Origin: Oscillospiraceae bacterium
GTDB lineage: Bacteria; Bacillota; Clostridia; Oscillospirales; Acutalibacteraceae
Direction of reading: 5' to 3'
Assembly (NCBI GenBank): GCA_031290105.1
Contig: JAITOD010000041.1
Span: 1 to 38,517, forward strand
DNA length: 38,517 nucleotides
In this document: positions 36,942-38,517 of the stretch, in pieces
How positions within the stretch are numbered: position 1 is the stretch's first letter
Layout: the number at the start of each line of letters is the position of its first letter
The notes under the pieces: model-generated
Database searches by the model: none
What the model saw: only the letters and a program-made list of their open reading frames with translations
Told to the model about the DNA's origin: nothing
Made by a program: the position numbers and the translations under genes

Positions 36942-37436
36942 TCAATCATCGTGCTTCCCCCTTGCATCCTCAGCCCATGTAAAATCAACAATATATGTCA
37001 CGCCGACTTTTTCAAATCCGTTTTTCTCATATAGACGGTGTGCGGCGTATCTTTCGGCACCGGTCGTGAGAACAACGCTTTGGCATTCACGGCTTTTGGC
37101 AAACTTCATACAAGCGTCGAGGAGCAATTGCCCGATCCCTTTTCGGCGTTCATTTTCGTCAACAACCAATTCCTCAATGAACGCAAAGTTACCCGCTTCA
37201 ACAAGGGACTGATTTATGGTCACGCCCGCCACACCGACAATGTCCTCGCCGTTTTTTGCCACAAAATACTTTTTATTCTTTTCGTTCAAAAAGAGTTTAA
37301 AAGTTCTTGCGTAGTTGTTGAAGTCCGGTCTGTATTCGCCGCCCGAACCGGACCAGCCGCCGCCGGCCAGCTGGCATATTAAGGGGTAGATTCCTTCACA
37401 GTCCCCGCTGCCCGCTTCGTGAATTGTAATGTTCAT
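36942..37436 (-). CDS. GNAT family N-acetyltransferase
   Basis: A 164-residue acetyltransferase. It starts with MNITIHEAGSGDCEGIYPLI and contains FIEELVVDENERRKGIGQLL, the acetyl-CoA pyrophosphate loop (R-R-K-G-I-G), and the C-terminal ERYAAHRLYEKNGFEKVG. The substrate cannot be read; candidates are small molecules, peptides or antibiotics. ATG 37436 overlaps the kinase stop by four bases and has GAAGGTG upstream. The GNAT stop is followed in frame by the methyltransferase relic, so the present end may itself be a product of rearrangement, although its last residues (FTWAEDARGKHDD) look plausible. Confidence 0.88.
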   Translation of the reverse strand: MNITIHEAGSGDCEGIYPLICQLAGGGWSGSGGEYRPDFNNYARTFKLFLNEKNKKYFVAKNGEDIVGVAGVTINQSLVEAGNFAFIEELVVDENERRKGIGQLLLDACMKFAKSRECQSVVLTTGAERYAAHRLYEKNGFEKVGVTYIVDFTWAEDARGKHDD

Positions 37437-37948
37437 GGCTTCACCTTCATCTCGTCCAATATCATCCACGCCGCTTCAGCGGCTGAAATACCGCTTACAT
37501 CAATCTTAACGGTGTCCAGTGCGTTATACAGAGGCAGCCGCGCCAGGCTTCGTTCCAACACATCACTTTCGCGCAGCCCGGCGGCAATGTCCAGACGCAG
37601 GCGCTGCGTAAGTGCTTTTTCGCTGCACACAAGCGAAAAACAGTGCACCGCGCAGCCGTTCAAATCGAGCGTTGAGAGCAAATCGTCCAAAATCGTCGAC
37701 TCATGCAGCACCCAGCAGAAGATGATGTTTTCAAACGCGGAGCAGGCAAGAAAGCTGTTCAGCAGATGCGCGATGTTGCCTCGTACCATTGCCGTGGTTT
37801 CATCAGTCACCAAAAAGGGGCGCATATCCCAGCACCAGTCGCCGTCGAGAAACACGTTGTTCGGCAGCAGTTTTTGCAGTTCGCGGCTGGTGACGGTTTT
37901 GCCCACGCCCATTGTGCCGCCAACGATGATAAGCTGTTTTCTGCTCAT
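37433..37948 (-). CDS. Small P-loop kinase-like protein
   Basis: A 171-residue P-loop NTPase. The ATP-binding loop is LIIVGGTMGVGKTVTSRELQ (Gly-x4-Gly-Lys-Thr), followed by NVFLDGDWCWDM, which resembles the acceptor-binding segment of small kinases such as shikimate, gluconate or chloramphenicol phosphotransferase-like enzymes. The later ENIIFCWVLHESTIL and CSEKALTQRLRLD match the usual core and lid. The substrate is unknown. ATG 37948 lies two bases after the HD gene stop, with GAGGGA inside that gene. It overlaps the GNAT start by four bases. Confidence 0.82.
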   Translation of the reverse strand: MSRKQLIIVGGTMGVGKTVTSRELQKLLPNNVFLDGDWCWDMRPFLVTDETTAMVRGNIAHLLNSFLACSAFENIIFCWVLHESTILDDLLSTLDLNGCAVHCFSLVCSEKALTQRLRLDIAAGLRESDVLERSLARLPLYNALDTVKIDVSGISAAEAAWMILDEMKVKP

Positions 37949-37949
37949 C

Positions 37950-38504
37950 CTAAATTCCCTCAATTGTCCGCATAACCAGTATCGTCTTTTCAATCAGCTC
38001 GTCCAGCTCCCAGCCCAGCATTGCCGCACCCTGTTCAATCACCTCGCGGGAACACTCGGCGGCGAATTTCTTGTCCTTATACTTTTTCTTGACGCTCTTC
38101 ACTTCCAAATCCTGCACACTTTTGGAGGGGCGCATAATGGCGGCCGCGCCGATTAAGCCTGTAAGCTCGTCGGCGGCAAACAGGATTTTCTCCATGATAT
38201 GCGTCGGCTCGTGAGGCGTGGGAACAAGTCCCCAGCCGTGGCTCATGGCGGCGTGGATAATGCTTTCGTCCACAGCGTTTTCCCGCAGAAGCTCCACGCC
38301 CTTGATGCAGTGTTCTGCCGGGTACTCCTCAAAATCGATGTCGTGCAGCAGCCCCGCGACCGCCCAAAAATCCACTTGTGATGGGTCGTATTCCTTGGCA
38401 AAATGCCGACACACTAGTGACACCACTTTGGCGTGGTGCAGATGGAACGGTTCTTTGTTGTACTTTTCAAGAATTGCCTGTGCCTGTTCCGGTGTGGGTA
38501 TCAT
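37950..38504 (-). CDS. HD-domain hydrolase
   Basis: A 184-residue protein with an HD metal-dependent phosphohydrolase domain. The metal ligands are His in PFHLHHAKVVSLVCRHFA, the His-Asp pair in FWAVAGLLHDIDFEEYP, and a later His/Asp set in IHAAMSHGWGLV and ILFAADELTGL. HD proteins hydrolyse phosphate esters, often nucleotides; the substrate is not defined here. The ATG at 38504 is close to the window edge; AGAAG precedes it. It heads the visible part of the overlapped minus-strand gene series; further genes may lie beyond 38517. Confidence 0.9.
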   Translation of the reverse strand: MIPTPEQAQAILEKYNKEPFHLHHAKVVSLVCRHFAKEYDPSQVDFWAVAGLLHDIDFEEYPAEHCIKGVELLRENAVDESIIHAAMSHGWGLVPTPHEPTHIMEKILFAADELTGLIGAAAIMRPSKSVQDLEVKSVKKKYKDKKFAAECSREVIEQGAAMLGWELDELIEKTILVMRTIEGI

Positions 38505-38517
38505 AGCGATATCTTCT

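Overview
The window looks like chromosomal DNA of an uncultured-type, spore-forming member of the Clostridia (Firmicutes), possibly an Oscillospirales-like gut lineage. This is inferred from Firmicutes gene families (YerC, DivIVA, a SpoIID-domain protein, TagF-like teichoic acid enzymes, the 'aluminium resistance' PLP enzyme family), strong GGAGG ribosome sites, frequent TTG/GTG starts and consensus SigA promoters with 17-base spacers. No rRNA, tRNA, CRISPR array or intact insertion sequence was found.

Layout. (1) 260-2067: a B6-vitamer kinase and the TrpR-like regulator yerC on the minus strand, diverging from folA through overlapping promoters. (2) 2161-6112, plus: a membrane-anchored PrsA/SurA-like foldase candidate, an amidohydrolase, and a fumarase-type alpha subunit with no beta subunit. 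(3) 6189-7079, minus: an orphan amino-acid-type binding lipoprotein whose two halves are in swapped order, an apparent natural circular permutation. (4) 7209-9630, minus: rpmG-secE-nusG-rplK-rplA, driven by a consensus promoter at 9760-9788 and closed by a terminator; rplJ/rplL do not follow. (5) 9827-10306: an Amidase_6-like enzyme. (6) 10526-17665, plus: a duplicated SCP2-like protein, a class III aminotransferase, a split transketolase, a second SCP2-like protein, a small membrane protein, an SseB C-terminal-domain protein and two membrane proteins (DUF5058-like and partner). (7) 17739-19782, minus: a DUF2461 protein and a PLP-dependent Met-gamma-lyase-family protein, diverging through mirror-image promoters from (8) gamma-carbonic anhydrase, flavin reductase-like protein and a Xer-type recombinase, followed by a polysaccharide deacetylase. 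(9) 22941-26275, minus: a DUF1413 protein, a repeat-rich non-coding block, a SpoIID/peptidoglycan-binding protein and a low-complexity protein with a transthyretin-like end. (10) 26352-28836: an HI0933-type flavoprotein (minus), then thioredoxin and a DivIVA-like protein (plus). (11) 29023-33465, plus: two large teichoic-acid-type transferases in A/T-richer DNA. (12) 33553-38504, minus: a tightly overlapped string of small unrelated genes (HD hydrolase, P-loop kinase, GNAT, zinc ribbon, a 49-residue Cys-rich protein, flavodoxin, YjbR, Tag, GNAT fusion) with gene remnants.

The two most interesting items are the circularly permuted binding protein and the transketolase/aminotransferase/SCP2 operon. 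Chemically, the operon's enzymes could join a two-carbon ketol to an aldehyde and then aminate the product, with lipid-carrier-like proteins handling a hydrophobic substrate. That reading is a hypothesis, not a demonstrated function.
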